Assembly (NCBI GenBank): GCA_041390365.1
Contig: JAWKQB010000003.1
Span: 868,001-932,000, forward strand
DNA length: 64,000 bases
Reading direction: 5' to 3'
Source: Syntrophotaleaceae bacterium
Lineage (GTDB): Bacteria; Desulfobacterota; Desulfuromonadia; Desulfuromonadales; Syntrophotaleaceae
Position 1 is the stretch's first letter; each line of letters starts with the position of its first letter. The position numbers were made by a program, and so were the translations under genes. This document shows positions 31,862 through 43,397 of this stretch, in pieces. The notes under the pieces are model-generated. The model saw only the letters and a program-made list of their open reading frames with translations, was not told where the DNA came from and ran no database searches.

Positions 31862-34504
31862 ATGGATGCGAACAAGATGACTCAGAAAACCCAGGAAGCC
31901 ATTCAGGCTGCCCAGAATGTTGCGTTGAAACGCGGGCATGCCGAGGTCGATGGCGAACACCTCCTCCTCGCCCTGCTTGAGCAGGAGGGAGGACTTGTGC
32001 CCAGGCTGCTGCAGAAAATGGACGTCCCCCCGGCCAACTTTGCCACTGCAGTCAGCAAGGAGCTCGACCGGCGTCCCAGCGTTTCCGGGCCAGGCGTAGA
32101 AGCCGGCAAGATCTATGTCACCCAGCGATTCAACCGGCTCTTGTTGCAGGCGGAGGAGGAAGCCCGGCATCTGCGGGATGAATACATCTCCGTCGAACAT
32201 CTCCTGCTGGCGCTGTCGCAGGAAGGGGAGGTAACAGCTTCCGGAAAGCTGTTCCGGCAGTTCAATATAACCCGAGACCGGCTCCTGGGGGTCCTTAACG
32301 AGGTGCGCGGACATCAGAGGGTGACCAGTGCCGATCCCGAGAGCACTTATGAAGCTCTCGAAAAGTATGGCCGGGATTTGGTCCAGGAAGTTCAGAAAGG
32401 GCGCCTAGACCCGGTTATCGGCCGCGATTCGGAAATTCGGCGCGTGGTTCGCATCCTGTCCAGGAAAACCAAAAATAATCCGGTTCTGATCGGTGAGCCG
32501 GGGGTCGGCAAAACGGCGATCGTCGAAGGTCTGGCCCATCGTATCGTGCGCGGAGACGTGCCCGAAGGGCTGCGCAACAAGACCATTTTCGCCCTCGACA
32601 TGGGCTCACTTGTTGCCGGTGCCAAGTATCGGGGCGAGTTCGAGGAACGGCTCAAGGCGGTACTGAACGAGATCAAGGCGGCCGAGGGGCGGATTCTGCT
32701 GTTTATCGACGAACTGCATACCATCGTCGGGGCCGGCAAGGCCGAGGGGTCGATGGACGCCGGCAACATGCTCAAGCCGATGCTGGCCCGGGGCGAACTG
32801 CACTGCATCGGCGCCACCACCCTGGATGAATACCGCAAGTATATTGAAAAGGATGCCGCGCTGGAGCGGCGGTTTCAGCCGGTACTGGTTGATCAGCCGA
32901 CCGTGGAGGATACCATCAGTATCCTGCGCGGGCTCAAGGAACGCTTCGAGGTGTTCCACGGCGTCCGGATTCAGGACAACTCTTTGGTGGCAGCGGCGAC
33001 CCTGAGCCATCGGTATATCAGCGATCGCTTCCTGCCCGACAAGGCCATCGACCTCGTGGATGAAGCCTGCGCCATGATCCGCACGGAGATCGACTCGCTT
33101 CCCAGCGAACTCGATGAAGTCACCCGCCGGGTGATGCAGCTTGAAATCGAAGAGGCTGCTCTGAAAAAGGAAAAGGACCGAGCCAGCCTGGAACGGCTGG
33201 AAAGCCTGCGAAAGGAACTGGCGGACCTCAAGCATCAGGCGGATGCCCTCAAGGCCCAATGGGATTCGGAAAAAGAGGGCATCCGGAAGGTGCAGGGATT
33301 GCGGGAGGAGATCGAGCGGGTGCGGCAGGAAATATCCGTCGCCGAGCGTAATTACGATCTGAACCGGGCCGCCGAATTGCGGCACGGCCGGCTGCCGGAG
33401 CTGGAAAAGACCCTCAGGGAAGAGGAAGTGCACCTTGAGTCGGATCAGCAGGGCAGCCGGTTGCTGCGGGAGGAAGTGACCGAAGAGGAGATCGCCGACA
33501 TCGTTTCCCGCTGGACCGGAATTCCCGTCACTCGGCTGGTTGAGGGAGAGCGGGAAAAGCTGCTCAAACTCGACCAGGTGCTGCACCGTCGCGTGATTGG
33601 CCAGGATGAGGCGGTGAGGCTGGTGGCCGATGCCGTTATCCGCGCCCGCGCCGGGATCAAAGACCCGCGCCGTCCGATCGGTTCCTTCATCTTCCTCGGC
33701 CCTACCGGGGTGGGCAAGACCGAACTGGCCCGCACCCTGGCGGAAGCCCTGTTCGACAGTGAAGACAACATGGTCCGCATCGACATGTCGGAATACATGG
33801 AGAAACATACTGTCAGCCGTCTGATCGGCGCTCCTCCCGGCTACGTCGGCTATGAGGAGGGCGGTCAGCTGACAGAAGCGGTGCGGCGGAAACCCTACTC
33901 GGTCATCCTCTTCGACGAGATCGAAAAGGCCCATCAGGATGTCTTCAACGTGCTGCTGCAGATCCTCGATGACGGACGGGTGACCGACGCCCAGGGGAGG
34001 ACCGTCGATTTCAAGAACACGGTCATTATTCTCACCTCCAACATCGGTTCCCAGTATCTGCTGACCGGGTTGAACGATCAGGGCGAAATCGCCGAAAGTG
34101 CTTCCAAGGCGGTGATGGGGGAACTGCGTCGCCATTTCCGTCCGGAATTTCTCAACCGGGTGGACGATATCGTTCTGTTCAAGCCGCTGACCCGGGAAGA
34201 GATCAAGGCCATCATCGATCTGCAGGTGCTCGACCTGCGCAAACGGCTGGCCACACGGCGAATCAGCCTGGCGATCACCGACAATGCCCGGGACCTCATT
34301 GCCAGGGAGGCTTATGATCCCGTTTACGGTGCCCGGCCTCTGAAGCGATATCTGCAGCACGAACTGGAAACCCGGATCGGCCGTTCGCTCATCGGTGGTG
34401 AAATCAGGGAAGGTTCCGCCATCACTGTGGATGCCGGAGCCGATGGACTTGTCGTCCACTCCGAAACGCCTTCCGAAAGCCATGGGGAGACGGTTGAACG
34501 GTAA
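31862..34504 (+). CDS. clpB: ClpB disaggregase
   Basis: 880 residues, usual length. N-terminal Clp_N repeats (MDANKMTQKTQEAIQAAQNV), first AAA+ domain with Walker A IGEPGVGKTAIVEGLAHR and FIDELHTIVGAG, the ClpB middle-domain coiled coil (about 410-520), and second AAA+ domain with FLGPTGVGKTELARTLAEAL and LFDEIEKAH. It extracts and refolds aggregated proteins with DnaK, consistent with its place after two Hsp20 genes. A terminator-like hairpin follows. Confidence 0.96.
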   Translation: MDANKMTQKTQEAIQAAQNVALKRGHAEVDGEHLLLALLEQEGGLVPRLLQKMDVPPANFATAVSKELDRRPSVSGPGVEAGKIYVTQRFNRLLLQAEEEARHLRDEYISVEHLLLALSQEGEVTASGKLFRQFNITRDRLLGVLNEVRGHQRVTSADPESTYEALEKYGRDLVQEVQKGRLDPVIGRDSEIRRVVRILSRKTKNNPVLIGEPGVGKTAIVEGLAHRIVRGDVPEGLRNKTIFALDMGSLVAGAKYRGEFEERLKAVLNEIKAAEGRILLFIDELHTIVGAGKAEGSMDAGNMLKPMLARGELHCIGATTLDEYRKYIEKDAALERRFQPVLVDQPTVEDTISILRGLKERFEVFHGVRIQDNSLVAAATLSHRYISDRFLPDKAIDLVDEACAMIRTEIDSLPSELDEVTRRVMQLEIEEAALKKEKDRASLERLESLRKELADLKHQADALKAQWDSEKEGIRKVQGLREEIERVRQEISVAERNYDLNRAAELRHGRLPELEKTLREEEVHLESDQQGSRLLREEVTEEEIADIVSRWTGIPVTRLVEGEREKLLKLDQVLHRRVIGQDEAVRLVADAVIRARAGIKDPRRPIGSFIFLGPTGVGKTELARTLAEALFDSEDNMVRIDMSEYMEKHTVSRLIGAPPGYVGYEEGGQLTEAVRRKPYSVILFDEIEKAHQDVFNVLLQILDDGRVTDAQGRTVDFKNTVIILTSNIGSQYLLTGLNDQGEIAESASKAVMGELRRHFRPEFLNRVDDIVLFKPLTREEIKAIIDLQVLDLRKRLATRRISLAITDNARDLIAREAYDPVYGARPLKRYLQHELETRIGRSLIGGEIREGSAITVDAGADGLVVHSETPSESHGETVER

Positions 34505-34530
34505 CAGAGCCGATGCGCACAATAAGGATG

Positions 34531-34600
34531 ATCCCCGGAGCCGTTTTTTGTCGAAAACCTCAAAAATTCGACCGGCTTCGGGGAATTTGTTTTTGAATAT
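34531..34600 (+). terminator. Terminator-like hairpin after clpB
   Basis: CCCCGGAGCCG pairs with CGGCTTCGGGG, enclosing a second short GTCGAA/TTCGAC stem, and is followed by AATTTGTTTTT. Confidence 0.6.
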
Positions 34601-34668
34601 TGATCCTTTTTTATGTTAGCATTGCCCCGGATTGACTCCGTCGACTGATTTCCTTTCGGAAGGTGAAG

Positions 34669-35529
34669 ATGCAACGGCGCAAGCGATTTGGCGAAATATT
34701 GATGGATGCTCAGGTGCTGAACGAGGCCACACTGGAAAAAGCACTGGAAAAGCAGAAGGCGACCGGAAAGAGACTCGGCGAGGTGCTGGAGGAGATGGGC
34801 ATCATCAGCGATCGGGATGTGGTGCTCATTCTGGCGAAACAATTCAACTGCAAAACGGTCAGCAATATCAGCAAGCATCCCTTCACCGAGGACGTTCTCG
34901 GCCTTATCGATTACCAGACCGCTCAGAACAGGGGGATTTTCCCCTTGAAAGTCGAGGGGAAATCCCTCCACCTGGCCATAACCAATCCCCTCGACCTGGA
35001 AACTCTCGACACCGTTTCCTTTAAGACGGGCATGAGGGTCATTCCCTATCTCACGACTCCGGCGGAGGTACGGGATGCGATCAGCAAGCATTATCAGAAA
35101 GTCACTCTTCCGAAAGACAAAGCCGATCCGACGGTCATGCTGGTGGATGATCAGGAACTCTGGCTCGGCTCCTTCCAGGCCAAACTGAAAAAGGAAGGGA
35201 TACGGAGTATCCACTTTTCCTGCCCCTCCCTTGCTCTGGGCAGCATACTTAGGGAACCTCCCCATCTGATTCTTCTCGATACCGCAATCAGCGGGCCTGG
35301 CGGTATGGACGGATTCGAGCTGTTTCGTCTGCTGCAGGCCAACAGTGTCATTCGAGATATCCCCGTCATTGCCCTTTCAGACAAATCATCCGCTGAAGAG
35401 GAAGTTCGCCTTCTGGACGCCGGATTCTTCGATTTCGTCGCGAAACCGGCCAACTCCGTTCGCCTGCTGGCCCGGGTTAAACGTGCTCTGAAACTGGCCT
35501 ACGGCAAGGAAAAGATCACCTGGGCCTGA
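34669..35529 (+). CDS. MshEN domain - response-regulator receiver protein
   Basis: 286 residues from the ATG at 34669, chosen for a GGAAGG site 5 nt upstream. Residues about 1-145 are an MshEN/GspE N-terminal domain (RFGEILMDAQVLNEATLEKA, GKRLGEVLEEMGIISDRDVV), which in other proteins can bind cyclic-di-GMP. Residues about 155-280 form a CheY-like receiver (VMLVDDQELWLGSFQAKLKK, LILLDTAISGPGGMDGFELF, VIALSDKS, FVAKP), with Asp in LLDTA the likely phosphorylation site. No output domain is seen. It may link second-messenger and phosphorelay signals. Confidence 0.82.
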   Translation: MQRRKRFGEILMDAQVLNEATLEKALEKQKATGKRLGEVLEEMGIISDRDVVLILAKQFNCKTVSNISKHPFTEDVLGLIDYQTAQNRGIFPLKVEGKSLHLAITNPLDLETLDTVSFKTGMRVIPYLTTPAEVRDAISKHYQKVTLPKDKADPTVMLVDDQELWLGSFQAKLKKEGIRSIHFSCPSLALGSILREPPHLILLDTAISGPGGMDGFELFRLLQANSVIRDIPVIALSDKSSAEEEVRLLDAGFFDFVAKPANSVRLLARVKRALKLAYGKEKITWA

Positions 35530-35589
35530 GTACTCAGTGAAGGTTTAGAAAATAAGGTTGTGATAAATCCGTTTTCAGGCAAAAAATGA

Positions 35590-35617
35590 TTGCCATCCCT
35601 GCCGTAAACGGTATAAT
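35590..35617 (+). promoter_or_regulatory. Candidate sigma-70 promoter
   Basis: TTGCCA (35590-35595) and TATAAT (35612-35617), 16 bp apart, 59 bp before the start of the thioredoxin-like gene. Confidence 0.55.
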
Positions 35618-35675
35618 GTTACAAAAACAGTCATAATTAATTTAGAAGCCGTTATGGCTTTGGGAAGGAGTTGCG

Positions 35676-35954
35676 ATGCGCATAGACATCATTTGCAAAC
35701 CGGATTCCAACGGAAGTTGTGAGCGCACTCTCGACAACGTTCGCGAAGCGGTTTCGGAGATGGGCGTGAAAGCGGAGGTGCATCTGTACCGGGATTTGCG
35801 CAAAATGATCGACAATCGGGTGTATGTCTCTCCGGCACTCATGGTCGACGATCTGCTTCGGATCGCCGGAAGGGTCCCTGATGTCGTGGAAATCAAAAAG
35901 TTTATCTGTGAAAGACCACGATATGTCAAAAGAGTGAAAGAAGTTGTCGTCTGA
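35676..35954 (+). CDS. Small thioredoxin-fold-like protein
   Basis: 92 residues. The pattern MRIDIICKPDSNGSCERTLD, VREAVSEMGVKAEVHLYRDL, YVSPALMVDDLLRIAGRVPD resembles small thioredoxin-like proteins, including the SPALMVDD turn. The CxxC pair is replaced by Cys 7 and Cys 14, so a normal disulfide exchange is doubtful. Own promoter upstream and a terminator downstream suggest a single-gene unit. Function unknown. Confidence 0.65.
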   Translation: MRIDIICKPDSNGSCERTLDNVREAVSEMGVKAEVHLYRDLRKMIDNRVYVSPALMVDDLLRIAGRVPDVVEIKKFICERPRYVKRVKEVVV

Positions 35955-35979
35955 TCCTGGCATCGGCGCAACTGTAAAA

Positions 35980-36034
35980 AAGGGGCGCTGGGAAAAGGTC
36001 TGCGTTGGCAGGCCGATTCCAGTGCCCCTCTTGT
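35980..36034 (+). terminator. Terminator after the thioredoxin-like gene
   Basis: AGGGGCGCTGG pairs with CCAGTGCCCCT, followed by CTTGTTTC. It lies between convergent genes. Confidence 0.55.
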
Positions 36035-36051
36035 TTCTGTGCGATATCTGT

Positions 36052-36603
36052 CTATCCGTTCGAGCCGCTTTTAGCTTTTACCTTGATTTTGGGTTTGCCG
36101 TTTTCGCTGACCACCCGAAACTCAATCTCCTTGCCCCCATACTTGTCTTTGAGAGCTTCCCGTTGCCTGTCCAGAAATGCTGAAAATTTTTGCCTGTCGG
36201 GAAGAGGTTCGGCAAGAGCGCATTCGGCGTGAGCCTGCAACAGCTGCTGGTAGACGGTTTCGACTTCATCCTGCGGTTTCTGCTGATCGGAAGCAACCCG
36301 AGCAGGACCGGCCTTGGCCAGATGGCGACTGTATCGTCCCTCGTCCATCAGTCGCATGATCCGGTCCCAGTGGGTCGCATAGGAAAAAAAGCGGGCCGAC
36401 AGGCTTTCGTAGCGGAATCGCAGGTCTGTCTGGATGATGCGCCGGTTGGCAATGCGGCGCAGCCTCCGATAGAGGTTGTCCCGGCCTTTCAGCGGGGCGC
36501 GCTTCTCCTCTCCCGCAAAATATTTTTCATACTGGATTTCCAGCTCCCGCAACTGCTGCGCGATCAGATCCAGTTCCTTCAGAATGGTTTTCCGCTCCTG
36601 CAT
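36052..36603 (-). CDS. MXAN_5187-type coiled-coil protein
   Basis: 183 residues from the ATG at 36603, preceded by TTGGAGG; a TTG four codons earlier is less likely. Helical and charged throughout (ILKELDLIAQQLRELEIQYE, RRLRRIANRRIIQTDLRFRY), with the family-like ARFFSYATHWDRIMRLMDEG and a C-terminal KDKYGGKEIEFRVVSENGKP. The family is found in myxobacteria and Desulfuromonadia; its function is not known. Transcribed opposite to its neighbours. Confidence 0.7.
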   Translation of the reverse strand: MQERKTILKELDLIAQQLRELEIQYEKYFAGEEKRAPLKGRDNLYRRLRRIANRRIIQTDLRFRYESLSARFFSYATHWDRIMRLMDEGRYSRHLAKAGPARVASDQQKPQDEVETVYQQLLQAHAECALAEPLPDRQKFSAFLDRQREALKDKYGGKEIEFRVVSENGKPKIKVKAKSGSNG

Positions 36604-36841
36604 GCGCGCCTCCAAGAATAAGCTATTATTACTCAGATCCTGCTTTATTTGTAAAGATCAATTTAATCCGAGCAGGCGGCGAAGGTTGTACCTTTTTTAT
36701 CAGCCTTGACCCAACCAGGGCTTTTCGCCATAATCCGGTGGATGTTTTTGGTGGGTAAGTATGGGCCAATGATGGCGCCGGGCAGCAGCTCTCGGGCGGG
36801 CCTGATGAGCGCATGAATTTCAGCTTAAAGAGGGGAGTCCC

Positions 36842-38233
36842 ATGGAACAGCACAAACTCGCTGCAGTCATTCTGGCCGCCGGCAAAGGGACGCGGATGAA
36901 GTCGGAGCGCCCAAAAGTCGTGCACCAGGTCAACGGCAGGCCGGTGGTAAGCTATCCGGTTCGCCTTGCCCGGACATTGGGGTGCGATCCTACCGTTCTG
37001 GTCGTAGGGCATGGGGCAGAGGATGTGCAGGGTTGCCTGACGAATGAAACTGTTCAATTTGCGCTGCAGCCCGAACAACTTGGAACGGGTCATGCATTGC
37101 TGTGTGCGAAGGAAAGACTCAAGGGTTTTTCGGGAACGGTGCTGCTGCTGTGCGGGGATGTCCCCTTGCTGAAGGAGGAGACGCTTTCCCGGCTGGTGAG
37201 GTATCATCAGGAGCAGGGAACGGCGGCCACGGTACTGACGGCGGAAGCAGCCGAGCCTTTCGGGTACGGACGGATTCTGCGAGAGGATGGTGAGGTCACC
37301 GGCATCGTCGAGGAACGGGACGCGACCGAGGAGCAGAAGGCCATCAGAGAAATCAATACCGGTATTTATACCTTCGAGGCGCCCCTGGTGTTTGAAGCTC
37401 TCGAACGCCTGGAGTGCGACAATGCCCAGGGGGAATACTACCTGACCGACGTGCTGCAGGCCATGCGCGCAAGGGGCAGAAAGGTGCAGGCCCTGGTTAT
37501 GCCAGACATGGAGGAGGCCATGGGGATCAACGACCGGATTCAGCTGGCAAAGGCCGAGGAGGTCATGCGACTGCGCGTCAACGAGGCGCTGATGCGCAAC
37601 GGGGTCACCCTGATCGATCCCAGAGCCGCCTATATCGAGGATCGGGTCCGGATCGGGGCCGATACCATGATCTACCCCGGCGTCTGTCTCAGCGGCGATA
37701 CATCCATCGGTCGCAACTGCGTCATCGAACCCCATGTCGTCATCCGCGACTGTGTCATCGGGGATGACGTTCGCATCAAGTCTGGTTCCGTTCTGGAAGG
37801 ATCCCGGGTCGGCGATCATTCCGATGTCGGTCCCATGGCTCATCTGCGGCCGGGAACCGTTCTGGCGGGGCACAACAAGATCGGTAATTTCGTCGAAACC
37901 AAAAAGGCGCTGATCGGAGAAGGATCCAAGGCCAGTCATCTGACCTATATCGGGGATGCCGAACTGGGCGCCAGGGTCAACATCGGCTGCGGCACCATCA
38001 CCTGCAACTATGACGGGGTCAACAAACACAAGACCGTGATCGGGGATGACGTCTTCGTCGGCAGTGACACCCAGTTCGTGGCACCGGTGAAAATCGGCCG
38101 TAACAGCCTCATCGGTGCCGGATCGACCATTACGAAGGACGTCCCCGAGGATAGCCTGGCTCTTTCCCGGGCGCCGCAGAAAAATATCGAAGGATGGCGA
38201 CTGCGCCGTCAGGAAAAGAAAAAAGCCGAATAA
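36842..38233 (+). CDS. glmU: GlmU: GlcN-1-P acetyltransferase / UDP-GlcNAc pyrophosphorylase
   Basis: 463 residues, usual length. The N-terminal uridylyltransferase has LAAVILAAGKGTRMKSERPK and TGHALLCAKE. The C-terminal left-handed beta-helix acetyltransferase shows hexapeptide repeats (IGADTMIYPGVCLSGDTSIG) and GCGTITCNYDGVNKHKT. It makes UDP-GlcNAc for peptidoglycan and lipopolysaccharide in the cytoplasm. glmS follows 54 bp downstream, so two sequential parts of the pathway are co-expressed. Confidence 0.97.
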   Translation: MEQHKLAAVILAAGKGTRMKSERPKVVHQVNGRPVVSYPVRLARTLGCDPTVLVVGHGAEDVQGCLTNETVQFALQPEQLGTGHALLCAKERLKGFSGTVLLLCGDVPLLKEETLSRLVRYHQEQGTAATVLTAEAAEPFGYGRILREDGEVTGIVEERDATEEQKAIREINTGIYTFEAPLVFEALERLECDNAQGEYYLTDVLQAMRARGRKVQALVMPDMEEAMGINDRIQLAKAEEVMRLRVNEALMRNGVTLIDPRAAYIEDRVRIGADTMIYPGVCLSGDTSIGRNCVIEPHVVIRDCVIGDDVRIKSGSVLEGSRVGDHSDVGPMAHLRPGTVLAGHNKIGNFVETKKALIGEGSKASHLTYIGDAELGARVNIGCGTITCNYDGVNKHKTVIGDDVFVGSDTQFVAPVKIGRNSLIGAGSTITKDVPEDSLALSRAPQKNIEGWRLRRQEKKKAE

Positions 38234-38287
38234 GGCGCCAATTTTTTGGGTTCAAAACCCATTTGATGGACAGGAAGGGTTAATGCC

Positions 38288-40117
<1,830 letters not shown>

Positions 40118-40153
40118 GGGCGGGTCTCAGACCCGCCCGAAGAAAGAAACAAC

Positions 40154-40186
40154 AAAGGCCCGCCTGGAAACAGGTCGGGCCTTTTT
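40154..40186 (+). terminator. Terminator of glmUS
   Basis: AAAGGCCCGCCTG, loop GAAA, CAGGTCGGGCC, then TTTTT. An almost identical hairpin including the following GCTG occurs at 43223. Confidence 0.88.
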
Positions 40187-40777
40187 GCTGAAAAGCTTGT
40201 GCAAAAATTTGACAAATCGGCTCAGGGAAAATATCTAGACGGCGAGCCAACTTCCAACCCCTCTTCCTGCGATTTCTTACTATTGACACGCTATAATTAA
40301 GCCGTTATTTTGAGCAAAGCCTGATTTCTCGTTACTATTCAATTCCGGTCTCAGCTGGAGGTTGGATGACGGATATCCATGAATCGGCTGGATGCAGTGG
40401 ATTGCATTCCGCTACCGGAGACGATGCCGCGGAAAGTGTTCCGGATCAGGGAACGTGCGGCCGGCCCGGTGATGACACGTCATCAGACGCCGGTAAAGCC
40501 CCTCTGCAAGGTAGGTATCTGTAAGGTCTCCTCAAGGATTATGAGCGGCAACTCTTGGAGCTCCATTGGGCTCGGGGCAGTTGCTCCTCATTGACCTGGA
40601 TTCCGGCTCCGGCCTTCATAAGCCGGATTTTGCGGGTGGAGAGGTGGCCGCTCATTTCAGCAATGAGGTTTATATTAAACTTGATCCAGGATTTACGGCG
40701 CAATTTCGCCGGACGATCCTGACACGGGCGTTTGTGAAGCATCTGGATATGGGAGTCTGAGAAGAGAGGGAATCGTT
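40187..40777. other. 590-bp stretch without a convincing gene, possibly a decayed one
   Basis: No supported intact gene. A protein-like stretch FSNEVYIKLDPGFTAQFRRT ends at 40760, and KDYERQLLELHWARG is read in another frame just upstream (about 40530), so a frameshifted gene remnant is possible. I could not assign a family. Confidence 0.35.
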
Positions 40778-41992
40778 ATGCGAATCGTCTGCTGGGTGTA
40801 TTGCGGTATGTTCCTGTTTTTCAGTTTTTTTTCTGGTGTATGCGCGGCTGGTGCCGATCAGGTCAACCTGCTTTCGCTGCAGGAAGGGGCGTTGCCGGTG
40901 AAAGTTCCTTCTTCGTATGGAGGGTGGGAACCCGAGAGTATGCTGGACGAGAGCTCCGAGACCGGTTGGGCGTGTGAAAGCGGCAAGATCAACGGTAATG
41001 TTTTTGTCTTCGAAATGCCGGAAGCGGCGACACTCGAACGGTTCGAGTTCGATACGGCCGCAATCGATACGGAAAAGTCCGGCGCCAAAGACATTCTCGT
41101 GGAGGTCTCCGCAACCTCAGTCCAGGGTGGTTTCAAACCGGTACTGAAGGCTACCTTGGCCGAAAAGGCCGACGCACAGATTTTCCCGGCCACTCACAAA
41201 GAGCCGGCACGCTGGGTGCGGCTGACCATCCATAACAATTACGGCAGCGAGGAGTATACCGAACTGTTCGCCTTCCGCGGTTTTGGTGAAAAACCGGTTC
41301 CCAAATTTCAGGACAAAATTTCAGGTACTTACGACAGCAGCTATTCCCAGTTCCATGTCCTGCAGCAGGGGACGGCCCTTTCTGGCTGCTACGAATATGG
41401 CGAAGGTCTCATGGAGGGGGCCATCGAGGGCCGTGTGATGAAGCTGACCTGGCGTGAAGGCGAAAACTACGGTCCGGCGGTGATGGTTTTTGCACCTGAC
41501 GGCAAATCGTTCAAAGGATATTACTGGCGTGAGGGAAGTGAAAAGGGTGCGCCTTCCGGAAACTGGGATGGCAAGAAGGTGAGCGCCGTTGTGGGCGGGT
41601 GCCCCCACTGGGCCGGGTCGGTGGGCGGTGAACTGGAGAAGAAACTCGGTTCCGAGAAGCGCGCCCGGCTATATGGGATTCTATTCGATTTCAATTCAGC
41701 CAACATCCGCCCCGAGTCCAAACCCGTGCTGGACGAAGTCCTGGCGGTGTTGAAAAATGAACCCGATTGGGTCCTGACTGTCGAAGGGCATACCGATGCC
41801 ATCGGCTCGGAGGTCCAGAACCAGAACCTTTCCTTGAAGCGGGCCGTGGCGGTCAAGTTGTACCTGGTGGGCGCCGGTATCGATGCGGCGAGGCTCAAAA
41901 CGGCCGGTTTCGGCGAATCACAACCAGTAGCCGACAACACCACCGAGTTGGGGCGCGCCCAGAACCGGCGGGTGGAACTGGTCCGCGAATAG
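40778..41992 (+). CDS. OmpA-family protein with discoidin-like N-terminal domain
   Basis: 404 residues with a signal peptide (about 1-26, hydrophobic FLFFSFFSGVCAAG). Residues about 35-170 look like a discoidin/F5-8C-type carbohydrate-binding domain (SSYGGWEPESMLDESSETGW, ARWVRLTIHNNYGSEEYTEL). The C-terminal OmpA peptidoglycan-binding domain has LFDFNSANIRPESKPVLDEV, LTVEGHTDAIGSEVQNQNLS and GRAQNRRVELVRE. It is periplasmic or outer-membrane-associated and anchors to peptidoglycan. No TM barrel is seen. It could link a surface glycan to the wall; that is inference. Confidence 0.82.
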   Translation: MRIVCWVYCGMFLFFSFFSGVCAAGADQVNLLSLQEGALPVKVPSSYGGWEPESMLDESSETGWACESGKINGNVFVFEMPEAATLERFEFDTAAIDTEKSGAKDILVEVSATSVQGGFKPVLKATLAEKADAQIFPATHKEPARWVRLTIHNNYGSEEYTELFAFRGFGEKPVPKFQDKISGTYDSSYSQFHVLQQGTALSGCYEYGEGLMEGAIEGRVMKLTWREGENYGPAVMVFAPDGKSFKGYYWREGSEKGAPSGNWDGKKVSAVVGGCPHWAGSVGGELEKKLGSEKRARLYGILFDFNSANIRPESKPVLDEVLAVLKNEPDWVLTVEGHTDAIGSEVQNQNLSLKRAVAVKLYLVGAGIDAARLKTAGFGESQPVADNTTELGRAQNRRVELVRE

Positions 41993-42114
41993 GAAGGGGA
42001 GTACAAGCGAGGCATTAGGGAAGCGTCCGGGGTGGGCCGCACAGGCGGACGGACAGTGATTTTGCCATCCGGTTTGCCAACAGGGCCCTCGGACGGATTG
42101 AAAGGGGAGGCGGT

Positions 42115-42990
42115 ATGCAAATGAAACCGGTAAAAAATTTAAAAATATTCTTATTGCTCGCGCTGCTCGGTTTATGGGTCCCTATGGTTGTCGCCGACGG
42201 CAATGAACGTCCGGCAAGCCAGGGTGAAAAGAATTTTCACAATTCCGTGATCAAAACTTTAGCGCAAGCCGTTCCCTCGGGGCCGGTGGGTTGGACCCAG
42301 ACGAACGACACCACCCAAATCAAGGAATTGGAGAGAGTAGGGGTCGGCTCGGAAAAATACCCGTTCCAAATTTATTATCGCATTGCATGGAAGAATACCA
42401 ACGCCATCTACGAGGCAGAAGACAAATTGCAGCTGGAATTGGCGAAACATACCGCTCCCGATCCTGAATTGAAAGCATTAAATGCTCAGAGTAATGAGCT
42501 TATCGCTCAGTATGGGCAAGCCTTAGAGCAAAAAAACAACGCCGAGGCGAACCGCATTAACATGGAGATGGAGGCCCTCAGCCAGAAAATGCAGGCCATC
42601 AACGCCCGACTCGACAAGGAAATGGAGGCTGTTCTTATCAAAATGGCGCCTCATGATGTCGAGGTAAAGATTGTCCTCAACGCCAATGTGACCTCCGAAG
42701 GTATATATGAAGAGGATTTCAAACCGGCGGCGTCTATCGCCGGAGGCCTGACTTACCGCAGCGCAGGGGTTTATGATCCAGCTAACGGATGGAGTGAAGG
42801 GACGACCTTTGTTTTTCTAGGCAGGGGCTGGAGATTAAATGGAAATTATATGGAGACCACCTTCAATAAATCACTCCCCCATACCGTGGTACAGACCATC
42901 GTCGTCAAAATTCAAGCTGATCCCGACCGGACCCCGGGGATTATCCAACAGATAGACTGGGATGCTTTGAAAAAGATGGTTACAAACTAA
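42115..42990 (+). CDS. Secreted hypothetical protein with coiled coil
   Basis: 291 residues. A signal peptide covers about 1-27 (KIFLLLALLGLWVPMVVADG). Residues about 110-180 form a coiled coil (LNAQSNELIAQYGQALEQKN, INMEMEALSQKMQAINARLD). The C-terminal half is probably beta-rich (VEVKIVLNANVTSEGIYEED, TTFVFLGRGWRLNGNYMET). No family recognised. GGGGAGG precedes the start. It may work with the OmpA-like protein 122 bp upstream, since both are exported. Confidence 0.72.
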   Translation: MQMKPVKNLKIFLLLALLGLWVPMVVADGNERPASQGEKNFHNSVIKTLAQAVPSGPVGWTQTNDTTQIKELERVGVGSEKYPFQIYYRIAWKNTNAIYEAEDKLQLELAKHTAPDPELKALNAQSNELIAQYGQALEQKNNAEANRINMEMEALSQKMQAINARLDKEMEAVLIKMAPHDVEVKIVLNANVTSEGIYEEDFKPAASIAGGLTYRSAGVYDPANGWSEGTTFVFLGRGWRLNGNYMETTFNKSLPHTVVQTIVVKIQADPDRTPGIIQQIDWDALKKMVTN

Positions 42991-43397
42991 AAGTTTATAA
43001 AGGAGGAGAGAGCCGATTGGGGATCTCAATCCGGCCCCTTCAACCAACTTTATGGATTGGGGAACATTTGCCGGAACCCCAAAGGACAAGAATCTGAGCG
43101 GGAAAAGGAAGATGCGATTGTATAAACCGGAAATTGACGAAGAAGCCAGAGCGGAAATCGAGTTCGATCTTTCACGCAGGTGAGATACGCAGGCTAATTC
43201 CTCCGGCATGACAAACAAAAATAAAAGGCCCGCCTGAAACTGGTCGGGCCTTTTTGCTGTCTTTCAGATAAGAGGCTTCGTTTTTTAGGAGAAGTAAGTG
43301 AAAACTCTTTTAAAGCAATGAGTTAATCGAATAATGCCTGGAAAAAAATTATCGTCCGGTATAGGATGCAAGCTTCATTAGAAGGAAAAGGCAGAAC
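42991..43397. other. Intergenic region with terminator
   Basis: No supported gene. A 23-codon ORF at about 43111-43182 with a GGAAG site is too short to judge. A terminator at 43223-43256 lies inside. Confidence 0.4.
43223..43256 (+). terminator. Terminator, near copy of the glmS one
   Basis: GGCCCGCC, loop TGAAACT, GGTCGGGCC, then TTTTTGCTG. It repeats the glmS terminator almost base for base 3 kb away. Confidence 0.85.

Noticed and set aside
38234..38287. glmS ribozyme or riboswitch
   Set aside because: The glmU-glmS gap is only 54 bp, too short, and shows no conserved core.
40154..43256. Near-identical hairpins at 40154 and 43223 as a mobile repeat
   Set aside because: Both have a GC stem and T tail directly in terminator position after genes; shared terminator design explains them without a mobile element.
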